Shown in pieces: positions 46,773-58,345 of a DNA stretch of 64,000 nt. The position numbers were made by a program, and so were the translations under genes. The notes beneath the pieces are model-generated. The model was given only the letters and a program-made list of their open reading frames with translations. It ran no database searches and had not been told where the DNA came from. Numbering within the stretch: position 1 is the first letter of the stretch; every line of letters starts with the position of its first letter. This DNA is from Boesenbergia rotunda. Lineage: Eukaryota; Streptophyta; Magnoliopsida; Zingiberales; Zingiberaceae. Location: contig JAGFNQ010001195.1 in assembly GCA_024364735.1 (NCBI GenBank), forward strand, positions 660,464 to 724,463. The letters run 5' to 3'.

Positions 46773-46817
46773 TGGTTAGTACATGCATGGTGGTACCATA
46801 GGTCCAAGGTTCAATCC
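46773..46817 (+). other. tRNA-like Pol III box pair in the Tekay-like LTR
   Basis: TGGTTAGTAC (A-box-like, 46773) and GGTTCAATCC (B box, 46808-46817) 35 bp apart, with a CCAAG/CTTGG arm around the B box. There is no acceptor stem, so it is not a tRNA gene. It is antisense to the LTR. Confidence 0.45.
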
Positions 46818-47146
46818 TTGGTGCATGCACTTTATTTTTACTTCATTTTATTTTTATTTTTCTTTTAATTTTGAAAATTCCTCTAAGACTCACCCATAAT
46901 TATGCTAATATTCCTAATTAAAACCTATTTATATTTATATTAAATTCTACCTAAAATCCACTAATAACCATGGTACTAGAAAAGCCCATATAAGGCCCAT
47001 TAGTACTTAGCTTCTCAATTTAAATAGGAAAAATCATGGATAACTAGGCTAAAGGGCGTACTAATATTTCTAGGTTCCTCAAGACTATCTAGACATGATC
47101 AATATTTTTAAAGAAAATATTGAGAGAATTTTTCGGGTCGTTACGC

Positions 47147-48099
47147 CTGACACTCTCAAGTTCATGGTCGGATGTGAAGCCTGTCAAAGACATCAACATG
47201 TGACTCACCGACCGACCGAGCCCTTGAGAGTCCCTACAGTGTCCTACCCCTTCGACCAGTGGGGAATGGACATCGTAGGTCCCTTTTCGATCGGGCCACA
47301 GTAGAAGAAGTTCTTGCTAGTCCTTGTGGACTATTTTTCCAAATGGGTGGAACCTGAGCCTCTGGCACGCATCACGAAAGCTGCGGTGATGAAGATCCTT
47401 TGGAGGGATATCGTTTGTAGGTATGACATCCCCCATAAGTTAGTTTCAGATAATGGAAGGCAGTTCTCCAGGCGCAAGCTCAAAGAATGGTGCGAGGGGT
47501 TAGGCATTCGCCAAGCCTTCACATCAGTAGCGTACCCGCAGGGCAATGGACAGGCCGAAGTCATTAACCGTGAGATCCTCAGGGGACTCAAGATAAAACT
47601 AGATCGTGTCGGAGGTAGCTGGGTTTAAGAACTCCCCAGTGTCTTGTGGTCCTACTGTACCACCCCGTGAGAAGGAATAGGCCAGAGCCCTTTTTAGTTG
47701 GTGTATAGAGCTGAGGCTATTATCCCGGTGGAGGTAGGAGAAGAGTCCGCCCAACGGCAGCACTATGACAAGGAGGACAATGATCAAGAGCGGCTGATCG
47801 ACCTGGATCTTATTTCAGAGGTGCGGGATAATGCAGCAGCTAGGCTGGAAACATATCGGCGACGAATGCAACAAGCCTACAATCGCCGGGTAATCGCCCG
47901 CAGCTTTGAAGTCGGAGATAAGGTCTAAAAGAGGATCAAACCAGTTAGTGACCCCGGAAAGCTGGAACCTCAGTGGGACGGACCTTACGTCATCACCAAA
48001 AAGCTCGCATGGGGCAACTACTATCTGGAAGACGACAAAGGCAAGGGGTTGGAGAGGCCATGACATGCTAATCACCTCCGCTCTTATCGCACTCGGTGA
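47147..48099 (+). pseudogene. pol: Tat element integrase, broken
   Basis: Resumes the finger with CEACQRH (47176 on). The core has the first Asp in WGMDIVGPF, the second in SDNGRQF and Glu in NGQAEVINREIL. A TAG at 47302-47304, stops at 47626, 47669 and 47695 and a later stop at 47926 break it. The C-terminal part WDGPYVITKK and ANHLRSY, ending at 48099, is typical of Tat integrases. Confidence 0.86.
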
Positions 48100-48210
48100 G
48101 GTGTTGAGTTGTTTGCATAACTTTTGTATTTCTATTGGTACTACCCTGCAGTTCAATAAATAAAGGACCAAGTGAAATATTACTCGACAAACGCTGAATA
48201 CTTGCCTAAC
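48100..48210 (+). other. Tat region between integrase stop and tandem array
   Basis: Short non-coding link with no recognised signal. Confidence 0.6.
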
Positions 48211-49886
48211 TAAAACCCTACTACCTCCACGGTGAGTAGGCTTGGTCTGGGGACTCCGGGTGCCCAACCAAGAGCTGTAAAACCCTACTACCTCCGCGGT
48301 GAGCAGGCCTGGTCTGGGGACTCCGGGTGCCCAACCAAGAGCTGTAAAACCCTACTACTTCTGCGGTGAGTAGGCGTGGTCTAGGTTCTCCGCGTGCCCA
48401 ACCAAGAGCTGTAAAACACTACTACCTCCGCGGTGAGTAAGCTTGGTCTGGGGACTCCGGGTGCCTGACCAGGAGCTGTAAAACCCTACTACCTCCGCGG
48501 TGAGTAGGCTTGGTCTGGGATCTCTGCGTGTCCGATCAAGAGCTGTAAAACCCTACTATCTCTGCGGTGAGTAGGCTCGTTCTGGGTTCTCCGCGTGCCC
48601 AACCAAGAGCTGTAAAACCCTACTACCTCCGCGGTGAGTAGGCTTGGTTTGGAGACTCCGGGTGCCCGACCAGGAGCTGTAAAACCCTACTACCTCCACG
48701 GTGAGTAGGCTTGGTCTGGGTTCTCCGCGTGCCCAACCAGGAGTTGTAAAACCCTACTACCTCCGCGGTGAGTAAGCTTGATCTGGGGGCTCCGGGTGCC
48801 CAACCAAGAGCTATAAAATCATACAACCTCCGCGGTGAGTAGGCTTGGTCTGGGTTCTCCGCGTGCCCAACCAAGAGCTGTAAAACCCTACTAGCTCTAC
48901 GGTGAGTAGGCTTGGTCTGGGGACTCCGGGTGAGTAGGCTTGGTTTGGGGACTCCAGGTGCCCGACCAGGAGCTGTAAAACCCTACTACCTCCGCGGTGA
49001 ATAGACTTGGTCTGGGGGACTCCAGGTGCCCGACTAGGAGCTGTAAAACCCTACTACCTCCGCGGTGAGTAGGCTTGGTCTGGGTTCTCTGCGTGCCCAA
49101 CCAGGAGCTGTAAAACCCTACTACCTCCGCGGTGAGTAGGCTTGGTCTAGGGACCCCAGGTGCCTGACCAGGAGCTGTAAAACCCTAATACCTCCGCGGT
49201 GAGTAAGCTTGGTCTGGGGACTCCGGGTGCCCAACCAAGAGCAGTAAAACCCTACTACCTCCACGGTGAGTAGGATTAGTCTAGGGACTCCGGGTGCCCA
49301 ACCAGGAGCTATAAAACCCTACTATCTCCACGGTGAGTAGGCTTGGTCTGGGGACTCCGAGTGCCCAACCAGGTGCTATAAAACCCTACTACCTCTACGG
49401 TGAGTAGGCTTGGTCTGGGTTCTCCGTGCGCCTGACCAAGAGCTGTAAAACCCTACTACCTCCGCAGTGAGTAGGCTTGGTCTGGGTTCTCCACATGCCC
49501 AACCAAGAGTTATAAAACCCTATTACCTCCGTAGTGAGTAGGCTTGATCTGGGGACCCCGGGTGCCCGACCAGGAGCTGTAAAACCCTACTACCTCCACG
49601 GTGAGTAGGCTTGATCTGGGGACTCCGGGTGCCCAACGAGGAGCTGTAAATTCCTACTACCTCCACGGTGAGTAGGCTTGGTCTGGGGACTCCGGGTGGC
49701 CAACCAGGAGCTGTAAAACCCTACTACCTCCGCGGTGGGTAAGCTTGGTCTGGGTTCTCCGCGTGCCCAACCAGGAGCTATAAAACCCTACTACCTCTGT
49801 GGTGAGTAGGCTTGGTTTGGGGACTCTGGGTGCCCCACCAAGAGCTATAAAACCCCTACTACCTCCCCGGTGAGTAGACTTGGTCT
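48211..49886 (+). repeat. 67-bp tandem array in the Tat 3' region, about 25 copies
   Basis: Unit starts AAAACCCTACTACCTCCGCG and includes GTGAGTAGGCTTGGTCTGGG and GTGCCCAACCAAGAGCTGT. Successive starts at 48211, 48278, 48345 and 48412 give exactly 67 bp. Units differ by scattered substitutions; two alternative inner words (GGGACTCCGGG or GGTTCTCCGCG) alternate irregularly. Tat elements are known for satellite-like arrays between pol and the 3' LTR. E is inserted in the array. Confidence 0.92.
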
Positions 49887-51716
49887 TGTTAGATGTATAC
49901 TAAAAGACTTGTCTTTTCTATAGTCATCTATATTTTGAAAGAGAATCACAGTAACAGTTGCATGTTTAAATTAGTATATGCATAACAGTCTCATACTCTG
50001 CATTATAGATAACATGGTGTGTGGTGACACACAGAAGATCATGTTATCAGTTCCTTGCATAGTATAAGTAGAGGCTCACAACCGAGATGAAGTTGGACAA
50101 ACCATCGGGATAGTTGTAGTGTAATTAGGTGTGATTTGTCTTGACCATAGAATTACACTAGTGTGTTTTGTGTACATTGAGCAGGACTAAAATATAGGTC
50201 ATCCAATTTGTACTGACTTAATAATTGGATTGGACCTCGGATTATTATAGAGTACAATCTCTAAATCCCGATATAATAACGGGCACGTATATTTAGTATT
50301 TTATTTCTTTAATTTACCAATGGGCGAGATTTATTCTGTTAAATCGATAGGCCCGGTAAGTTGGGAAATAATATTAATTATATGGTGTGCCGTTGATTAT
50401 TGACGGAATCCATGTCCTGGTGAGTCGGGATGATGATGCCCCCTTGATGAGCTTATAAGGTTCATCATGTTAAACCCTGTAGGTGAATTTGATCCAACAT
50501 GATGATAATGTTGAGTGGTACTAGTCAAGGAGTTAGAAGTTGATTAATTAAAATTATCAGTAATTTAAATTAATCGACGGGCATTCGATATCTTAAACAT
50601 GAGGAGATGGATATACTCATAATTGGTGGAGCCCATATGAAAATATAGGGGTTGGTGAGGAAGTTCAATGGAGATCCGTTAGTGGAATGGATCTTCATTA
50701 ATGGATCGAATTTGTATCCATTAGCGGGCCAAGACCCAACTCCTCCTCATGGTCCCTACCTTAGCCCTATATATACCCCATGGAATCAAGAAACCAAGGC
50801 TAATCCAATTATTCATCCACCCAAGGCTTTTCTCTTCTAGCTCTTTCCCTCTCTCTCTCCCTTCTCTCTCCTAGGGCACGCGGCAAGGGAGGAAGAAGAA
50901 TTTTTTCTTCTTCCTCCATCCTCTCTTCTCCTCTACTCCACCTCTCGGTGGCTAGCTCTCCTCTCCCTTTTGTGGTGTGCGGCGAGGAGGAGGGTGGCCG
51001 ATGCAAGGGGCGGCGGCGGTGCAAGGGAGGAGGTGGCATCGGCGCAAGAGAGGAGAGGAGAGTGTTTCCGACCGGTTTGGGTAAGGAAGAAGGACATTTC
51101 TCTCCTTCTTCTTCTTTTTCAACTTCCTCTCGAGGGCTGCCTTGTGGCCGGCGAGCTTGGGAGCTCCTTGGTGGCCGGCGGCGCAAGGCTTGTAGGGGAA
51201 GTGGCCGGCGGTAGCAAACCTTAGGGTTAGGGTTTTGCTAGGCATGTGAAGAAGTGATAATTTGGAGCATCATGGTGATTCTAGTTCTTAGTAGCTCGTC
51301 GCCCACATGACGTCCAAGTGGGAAGGGACATAAGGTGGAAGACTACGAGATAAAGAGAGGTATATTTCTCTCTTGGCTCTCTCTTTTGTCTTATCATTTT
51401 ATGTTCCATGTTAATTAATTATCATGTTTGATTAATTCGTTAATTAATGGTTGATAATTAATTATTGGACCTCGATAATAAACACAAAAATTGGCAATCC
51501 ACTCGTCGTCTTTTTCCCGGTCAATCGGTTAGGCGAATTACAAGGCTCGATCATTGACATTGGCTAAGTGGTAATTCGAACTGATTGATACGATGACGAG
51601 ATGGTCGTTTGGGAGACGGGTCTCCATTTGGATTAATTTTTAATCCGTAGACATAGAGAGGTCTCTCAAGGACAACCAAGTATTCGCTTAGGAAACCCGC
51701 CAAGCCATACCCATCA
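49887..51716 (+). repeat. Element E 5' LTR (1830 bp)
   Basis: TGTTAGATGTATAC...CATACCCATCA. TATA at 50768-50775, followed by a CT-rich leader. The Ser/Arg-rich ORFs at 50809-51245 are compositional readings through CT- and GA-rich sequence. Confidence 0.9.
50768..50775 (+). promoter_or_regulatory. Element E LTR TATA box
   Basis: TATATATA followed by CCCCATGG. Confidence 0.6.
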
Positions 51717-51718
51717 AT

Positions 51719-51730
51719 TGGTATCAGAGC
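51719..51730 (+). other. Element E primer binding site
   Basis: TGGTATCAGAGC two bases after the LTR. Confidence 0.88.
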
Positions 51731-52779
51731 TGAGGTTTCCGGTTTTGTGTGTTTAGGATTCGGTTAATTTTTTTCACATTATCATATATTTTATTTTTGC
51801 TAGATGATATGTGGATGTGCGTAGGCTAAATCTTTGTTGCAGGCACTAGATTCCAACTTATCATGGCCAAAATAATAGTTGTATGTGATTGGTTGTGCAA
51901 TTTTTGTAATTAATTAAATCCTTGGGGTTGATGAGGCTAGATAGGTATTTAATTTTTGTAATTAAATACGACACATGTTTAGCCGAGCTTTTATTTACTT
52001 TCGATCTAGATTATTTGTACACTCCTTCGCGGAGTATAGGATCGATGGATGTAAATAATTAGCTAGTTATCTCGGCTCGAAGATCCCTTCAATGGTGGCT
52101 TGCGCTTGGTGTAGGGAGGAGTGGACGAGGTGACGACACGACTGGAGGCGCATTAGAGACCAAGGCCATGAAAGTTGGAAAATCTAGGATTTTCTTATTT
52201 GTTGCTTTGGTTATGTGCTTGTTGTGTGTGTGCATGAAAATTCCTCAAATTAAATAACTAAGTGGGAGAGGGACCCTAAGGGTCCTATGACCTCCATTAC
52301 AATCTGGCAAGTGATGTGAGCAAGTCTGCGCGTCGACTCTGAGTGCCTTCCTCCCCATCGGATGGGCTTGTTCTGCGGATCACTGGGTCAGAAAAGATTA
52401 TAGAAAGTTATTGAAGAGCGTGTGTACTTCCCTATCGGACGACACATAATCGGAAATAATTTTTTTAGTATCGTGTAATGGTGAACACTTAGATGTAAAT
52501 AATAGTATCCTCCCCATCGGAGTCACTGCTATTATTTGTAGGGCCGAAGTGAACCAACTATTAATTTTATTTGTCAAAAAGTTAGGTTAACAAGATAATA
52601 AAATTAATGGGTAAAACCTCCTCTTACGAATGTAGAAATTCGTATACGTCCACACCATCGTGGCATGCAAGTTCTCGGTGTTTTAAGGTGTTGATTGATT
52701 TCAAAATTTATTGTTTGAGGAATCAATTTATTTTTTTAGTCTAAAGTTGTGATTGTTGTGATTCTCAGGTAGTTTCCAA
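51731..52779 (+). other. Element E leader
   Basis: About 1.05 kb, non-coding. It holds the word CTCCCCATCGGA, or close variants, three times (about 52350, 52425 and 52508). No ORF of note. Confidence 0.65.
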
Positions 52780-53590
52780 ATGGCCTTTAACCCACTAGCG
52801 ACCATACTTAAGGAAAACAAACTTACTGGCCCCAACTCTATAGACTGGAAAAGAAACTTAGACATTGTCCTTACTGCCGAAGAGTATAAATATGTGCTCT
52901 TTGAGGAGTGTCCTAAAATGTCTGACGAGAACTCTGGTGAAGAGCAGAGGGAGCGCTATAAGAAGTGGGTCAAGACAGAAGAGATGGAGCGGTGTTACAT
53001 TCTGGCATCTATGTCGAATGTATTGCAACATCAGCATCAGGCCATGCCCACTGCTTATGATATGATGCAAAACCTCAAGGAGCTCTTCGGGCACCAGGGT
53101 CAGGCCGCTAGGCAGGTAGTGATGAAGAACTTGATGACGACTACCATGGTCGAAGGGACACCTGTGAGGGATCATATCCTTATGATGATGGCTCACCTCA
53201 ATGAGATTGAGGTACTTGGAGCACAAATCGACGGGGAAACCTAGGTCAATATTATACTCAAGTCTCTGCCTAAGAGTTTTGAGCAGTTCCGGCTCAACTA
53301 TAACATGAACAATCATGTGTATACGTTGGGGGAACTGCTTGGGGAACTCCGACAGCAGATGGGCTTTTTCGTCAGAGTTCTCAGGCCTTGGTTACTCAGA
53401 GGGTTTCTACTTCTGTGCTGAAAGGCAGGAAGGAGAAAAAACAAGGGGGATACAAGAAGGCAGCAGAGTCGCACGGACCTCGGACTAGCATGAAGAAGCT
53501 GAGAGGCAAGTGCTTCACGTGTACGCAAACTGGACATTGGAAGGTGACTGTCCCCATCGTCAAGACAAAGGTATTTCTTCGTGCTTAGTC
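52780..53590 (+). pseudogene. gag: Element E gag, broken
   Basis: Starts MAFNPLATILKENKLTGPN, a typical copia gag N-terminus. TAG at 53242-53244, then SLPKSFEQFRLNYNM in the same frame, a frameshift near 53365, and a damaged zinc knuckle CFTCTQTGHWKVTVP in which the last Cys is lost (53517-53561). Inactive. Confidence 0.85.
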
Positions 53591-55930
53591 GTTGAAACAT
53601 GTTTAACGGTGCTATCCACCAGAACCTAGTGTGTAGATACGGGAGTTACTGATCATGTCTGCAACTCTTTGCAGGGGTTTCAGGAAACCCGACAGTTAGC
53701 TGAAGGGGAAATCATCGTCTACATGGGCAATGCTACCTAGGTGGTCGCAGTTGCAGTGGAAGACTTTTATTTATCATTTGATAGAAATAAAATTTTGATT
53801 TTGAGAGATTGCTTATATGTACCCTCTTTTAGAAAGAACTTGGTATCGGTTTCTAGATTAATAAAGGATGGATATTCTATTGCTTTTAATAACAAAGATA
53901 GTATAAAGAGAAATAGAGAGATTATCTGTTCGGGTACTATGATTGGCAATTTGTATACTCTAGAACCAAAAACTCCCACGATGCGAATTGAGGCTAATAG
54001 CTCATTATCTAACCAAAATAAGAGAAAGGAACCTTCTAAAATGAACCAGACATACCTTTAGCATCTTAGGCTTGGTCATATTAACCTTAGTAGGATTCAG
54101 AGGTTGATAGTCGATGGACCCTTGGGTTCATTGGTGATGGAAGATTTCTCAATCTGTGATTCTTGCTTGGAAGGTAAGATGACCAAGAGGTCTTTCAAGG
54201 CTAAGGGGTATAGAGCCAAAGATGTGTTAGAACTAGTTCATTCTGATTTATGTGGTCCTATGTCCATCCAGGCTAGAGGTGGCTTTGAATACTTCGTCAC
54301 TTTTATAGGTGATTATTCAAGGTATGGGTACATTTACCTGATGCACCGCAAGTTTGAATACTTTGATAAGTTCAAAGAATTTAAGGCTGATGTGGAGAAA
54401 CATCAAGGTAAAAGTATCAAGACACTACGATCAGATCGTGGTGGCGAATACCTCTTAGGAGAGTTTAGGACCTACTTATCAGAGGTTGGGATTCAATCCC
54501 AATTGACTGCACCCGGTACACTCCAACAGAACGGTGTAGCAGAAAGAAGGAATAGGACTCTTATGGAGACGGTTAGGTCAATGATGAGCTACTCTGAGTT
54601 GTCAGATTCGTTCTGGGGATATGCTCTGGAAACGACGGCATACATACTGAACTTGGTACCATCTAAGTCAGTCTCTTCTACTCCCACAGAACTGTGGACT
54701 GGGTGAAAACCTAGTCTAGGACATGTTCGGATTTGGGATAGTCCAGCACATGTGCTAAAGGGAGATACTGATAAGCTAGAATCTCATACGGAAGTGCGTC
54801 TGTTCGTAGGCTACCCTAGAGGGACGAAAGGTGGTCTGTTCTATAGTCCTAAGGATCAGAAGATAATCGTTAGCATGAATGCCAGATTCTTAGAAGAAGA
54901 CTATGTGATGAACCACAAGCTCAAGAGTAGACTTGTGCTTGAAGAATTAAGAGGGGACGTTCAGACCTTAGTACCAACTGTACAAGAGGATACACCACAA
55001 GTCACTGCACCACATGTCACAGAAGATACACAGGTGGTACCTCGTCGCAGTGGGAGGGTTGTTAGACAACCTGAGAGGTTCATATTTTTCGGAGAGTCTT
55101 CGGACTTGGTCCCTAGTGAACATGAATCGGATCCTTGAACCTATGACGAGACCCTCTAAGATAAGGATGCAGATTCTTGGCAAAGGGTAATGAATTCCGA
55201 GATAGAATCTATGGATTCTAATCACGTCTAGGAGCTAGTAGAACCACCCAATGGTGTAAAAGTCATTGGATGCAAGTGGATCTACAAGAGAAAGAGAGGA
55301 TCAGACGGGAAGGTTGAGACCTTCAAAGCAAGGCTTGTTGTGAAAGGGTATACTCAGAAAGAGGGTATCGATTATGAGGAAACCTTTTCGCCGGTAGCCA
55401 TACTTAAGTCTATCCAGATTCTCTTATCTATTGTCGCTCATATGGACTATGAGGTATGGCAGATGAACGGAAAGACAGCTTTTCTTAACGGAAGTCTTGA
55501 GGAGACCATCTACATGAAGCAACCAAAAGGGTTCGTTGCGAAGGGAAAAGAGCATCTAGTGTGCAAGCTTAATCAATCCATTCATGGATTGAAGCAAGCT
55601 TCGCGATCTTGGAACATCCGCTTTGATGAAGTAATACAGTCATATGGATTTATTCAAAGTCCGAATGAATTATGTGAATATAAGAGATATGACGGAAACG
55701 TAGTGGTATTTCTTGTACTTTACGTAGATGACATTTTGCTCATTGGCAACAATATCAAGGTGTTGTCAGACGTAAGGGTATGGTTGTCCAAATAGTTCGA
55801 TATGAAGGACTTAGGAGAAGTGGGACACATCCTTGGGATCAAGGTCATAAGGGATCGCCAGAAAATGATGTTGTGCTTATCCCAAGCTTCATACATAGAC
55901 ACTGTCCTGGCTTGTTTTTGCATGAAAAAC
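53591..55930 (+). pseudogene. pol: Element E pol, first part (protease, integrase, RT), broken
   Basis: The protease site reads VDTGVTDHVCN (about 53635). Integrase has a HLRLGHI...CDSCLEG finger, LVHSDLCGPM, SDRGGEYLL and GVAERRNRT; 54104-54706 is open for 200 residues. RT has CKWIYKRKRGSDGK, KTAFLNG and LYVDDILLIGNN (about 55720). Stops at 53740, 54059, 54704, 55136 and 55793 inactivate it. F cuts the gene in KN|SKK near the RT end. Confidence 0.87.
55926..55930. repeat. Target site duplication of F, left copy
   Basis: AAAAC here and at 60180-60184. Confidence 0.9.
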
Positions 55931-56893
55931 TGTTAGTGCCCTGGTTAGTTTTGATGTGATCCACCAAGTTAGTTGGGTCCTGTTGGTTTACTGATCCCTC
56001 TGCTAAGTGTACAAGAGCTTAGGTATGGAGGAAGTCGAGCGTAAGACGTGGCGGACGAGAAGGATTGCGCGGGAAAGCGAGCCGACGGGCTCGATGCAAT
56101 CCGAGGGACGCGGAAGTTGCGGAAGAGTACGCCAGTGGAACGAGAAGGACGTGCGCGACGTCCGAGGGACGAAAAGCCGGGAGGAAGTATGCTCGAGGGG
56201 CGAAGGGCCGGAGTCGGGTTCGGGTGAGCCTAACTTCGGTTGGCCGGAAATCACCCAGAAGACGAAGAATCAAAAAGACTAGTCCAAGCGCCAAAAAGAA
56301 ATGAGAAAAATTTTGGTGCCAAGAAGGATCGAACCCACGTCCTCACCAACAAACACCAAGCCACTAACCATTTGGGATGAAGGGCGATGACTGTTAAATA
56401 TTGCCGAGATTGCTACTTATACATGATAACAGCGATATGGAGATAACAGCCATCTCGAGGAACGAAAGATAAAGTTTTAATTAAAACAATTAAAACTTAA
56501 AGGATAATGTTACATTATCCTTTAATCAAATCCAATGGATGCAGTTTAATCCCATCCAAGATCAACCATCCAGATTACATCCATGGATCAACGGCCAAGA
56601 GAAAAGTGATCAACAATCAACAATCCAGATTTATTCTCTTAGGCTATAAATAGACTTAGAGGTTTTGCTTTAGAAATCAATCATTTTAGTCATTCTTTCT
56701 GTAATTTCTTTAAGTCTAAGTGTGCTTCAGTTGTAAGGCTTCTTCGCTACAAGGAGATTTTCTGATTGAGCGTTAACCGTCTTGGAAGCAACGACCAAGT
56801 TGCAACCAAGTTTTTCTTAAAGATGAGTGCCCTCTTGTTTTATTTCTTAACCGTCTATTCACCCCCCTCTAGCCGGACCAACCCGATCCTACA
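55931..56893 (+). repeat. Element F 5' LTR (963 bp)
   Basis: TGTTAGTGCCCTGG...GATCCTACA. TATA TATAAAT at 56645-56651. A Pol III-like box pair lies on the minus strand (B box GGTTCGATCC 56335-56326; A-box-like TGGTTAGTGG 56370-56361). The 3' end has the CACCCCCCTCTAGCC word also seen in the A/D LTRs. Confidence 0.93.
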
Positions 56894-56895
56894 AG

Positions 56896-56907
56896 TGGTA
56901 TCAAAGC
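56896..56907 (+). other. Element F primer binding site
   Basis: TGGTATCAAAGC, one mismatch from the TGGTATCAGAGC of the other elements, two bases after the LTR. Confidence 0.8.
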
Positions 56908-56956
56908 CAGGTTGCCGCAGAAGGACTAACCGCCAACTGCAGCAAATCTCAAGAAG

Positions 56957-58345
56957 ATGGTTGGACCAGTGATATACCCGCCTAAGTTTAAGGGGGAGTT
57001 CACGGCATGGAAACGGAAGATGCAGGTATTTTTTGTTACTGATTATGAGTTATTAATTATTATGAAAAATGGCTATGCAGCTCCAAAAGATAATGAAGGA
57101 AAGATCAAGGATCCTGACTCCTGGAATAAGAAGGAGCAAGTAGACGCAGTTGCTAACGGAAAGGCAGAATTCCATCTGCTGACCGTCCTCCCAGAGCAAG
57201 ATGTCAACCGGATCGGTAAGTACGAATCGGCGAATGAACTTTGGGAAAAGTTTCTCGAACTGCACGAAGGCACCTCGGAGGCAAAGCTGGCGCAACGAGA
57301 TGTTCTTCGAAACCGACTAACAAATCTCCGGATAGAAGATGGAGAATCTGTTGTGAGATTGCATGCTAAGGTAAAAGAACTAATCACAAGCCTCGAAAAT
57401 CTCGGAGAAACGGTGACCAACCGCGATGCACAAAGGTATGCGCTAAACGCATTTCCGAGAACCCCGGAATGGACCTCGATAATCGACGCATACTATGTTT
57501 CAAAAGATTTAGAGGTAAGTACGTTAGAACAGTTATTTTCTATTCTAGAACTTCATGAATCTCGTTTTGTAGAAAAGAACAGAAAAGCAGACAACGTCGA
57601 ACTGAACACAAGGAAGATCCAACTCGACGAAGAATCTTCAGCAGACGATGAAGAAACAGCACTAGCGGTAAGAAAGTTGTATAAATTCATTAATACTAAT
57701 CGCTCTAAAAAGGTGCAGAGAAAGAAGAAATGCACGATCCGATGTTACAACTGCAACGAGGAGGGACACCTGAAAGATCAGTGCCCCAAACTCAAGAACC
57801 AGCCAAAGAAGAAAAAGGCACTAAAAGCTACCTGGGACGAGACTTCGTCAGATGAATTGGAAGCCGAAGAATTCGTTGGACTTGCACTGATGGCAAGTCA
57901 CCAAGATGAAGATGAAGAAAGTACCTCGAAAGAAAGTAGCAACGAAGGGGAAATCCCTAACTTCGAAACTGACCCGGTAAGTGAGGTATGCCTACTTCCA
58001 CCTGCTCGAATTTACTCTATACTAAAATCTATGCTAAAGTCGATGAATAAATTAGAAATAGCAAACTCTGAATTAAAAGAAAAATTAGTCACTCCATGCT
58101 CATCTGATCTATCTGACCAACTGAAAATAGAGAATGAAAATTTAAAAAATTTAGTAGAAAAATTAGAAAATGATATTGCATATTTAAGAACTAAAAAGAA
58201 TTTTTATCCTGAAAATCTGAATTGGTATGTTAAAAATCACAGGGGTCAACTTAGAAAAGTGACCAAGAACTATATTCCTCCTAGATTTTTAATTAACCCT
58301 GTAGATAGGAACTTATTTTGGGTTCCAAAGTCTATTTTAAGTTGA
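56957..58345 (+). CDS. gag: Element F Gag (462 aa, intact)
   Basis: SIRE-type Gag expected to form particles and bind RNA. The start MVGPVIYPPKFKGEF lies 64 bp after the LTR. Gag blocks are FTAWKRKMQVFF, LWEKFLELHEGTSEA, ALNAFPRTPEWTSIIDAYYV and LEQLFSILELHESR. A Lys-rich stretch precedes the zinc knuckle CYNCNEEGHLKDQC (about residues 263-276). TWDETSSDELE, an acidic region and a coiled coil (about residues 355-420) follow. It ends RNLFWVPKSILS and a stop, where protease begins in autonomous relatives. Unlike every other gag here it has no stop or frameshift. It must borrow protease, integrase and RT. The homologous ORF1s of B and C have the same domain order. Confidence 0.92.
   Translation: MVGPVIYPPKFKGEFTAWKRKMQVFFVTDYELLIIMKNGYAAPKDNEGKIKDPDSWNKKEQVDAVANGKAEFHLLTVLPEQDVNRIGKYESANELWEKFLELHEGTSEAKLAQRDVLRNRLTNLRIEDGESVVRLHAKVKELITSLENLGETVTNRDAQRYALNAFPRTPEWTSIIDAYYVSKDLEVSTLEQLFSILELHESRFVEKNRKADNVELNTRKIQLDEESSADDEETALAVRKLYKFINTNRSKKVQRKKKCTIRCYNCNEEGHLKDQCPKLKNQPKKKKALKATWDETSSDELEAEEFVGLALMASHQDEDEESTSKESSNEGEIPNFETDPVSEVCLLPPARIYSILKSMLKSMNKLEIANSELKEKLVTPCSSDLSDQLKIENENLKNLVEKLENDIAYLRTKKNFYPENLNWYVKNHRGQLRKVTKNYIPPRFLINPVDRNLFWVPKSILS

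Larger units (their letters stand above)
43555..47146 (-). mobile_element. Tekay-like solo LTR (about 3.6 kb) in Tat integrase
   Basis: Ends are inverted: GTAACGCCCG at the left (joining TGTAAC at 31815-31820 across Cop2) and CGGGTCGTTAC at the right. On the minus strand it starts GTAACGACCCGAAAAATT, a beginning common in long-LTR Tekay/Del chromoviruses. There is no gag or pol. A minus-strand TATA (46652-46646) is followed by a long CT-rich leader. It splits the Tat integrase finger; only CCTG is shared at both flanks, so the target duplication is uncertain. It contains three kinds of tandem repeat, annotated separately. Confidence 0.7.
27634..49886 (+). mobile_element. Ty3/gypsy Tat-type element (5' part off-window), outermost host
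   Basis: Segments 27634-29059, 30589-31816 and 47147-49886 join into one + strand gypsy pol: protease, RT, RNase H, second RNase H-like domain, integrase, then a tandem-repeat 3' region. RT before integrase is the Ty3/gypsy order. RPVKQRRRQFAPEQ and FLPWLANVVLV are Tat-lineage signatures. It is interrupted by A (upstream), the solo LTR at 29060, the Tekay-like solo LTR with Cop2, and E. Its 3' LTR is not in the window. Confidence 0.82.

Noticed and set aside
46773..46817. tRNA gene
   Set aside because: Only A/B-box-like words and a T-arm-like stem; no acceptor stem or anticodon arm. The same holds for 56326-56370.
48211..49886. Possible CRISPR-like array
   Set aside because: Units are contiguous 67-bp repeats with no unique spacers, in a plant Tat element; it is a satellite-like tandem repeat. 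ORFs read from it (48623-49100) are artefacts.
50809..51245. Arg/Ser/Pro-rich ORFs on both strands
   Set aside because: CT/GA-rich leader of the E LTR, no conserved domain, competing frames.
56003..56304. Arg/Glu-rich ORFs on both strands in the F LTRs
   Set aside because: They lie in U3 of both LTRs (also 59289-59590), overlap each other in antisense and show no domain.
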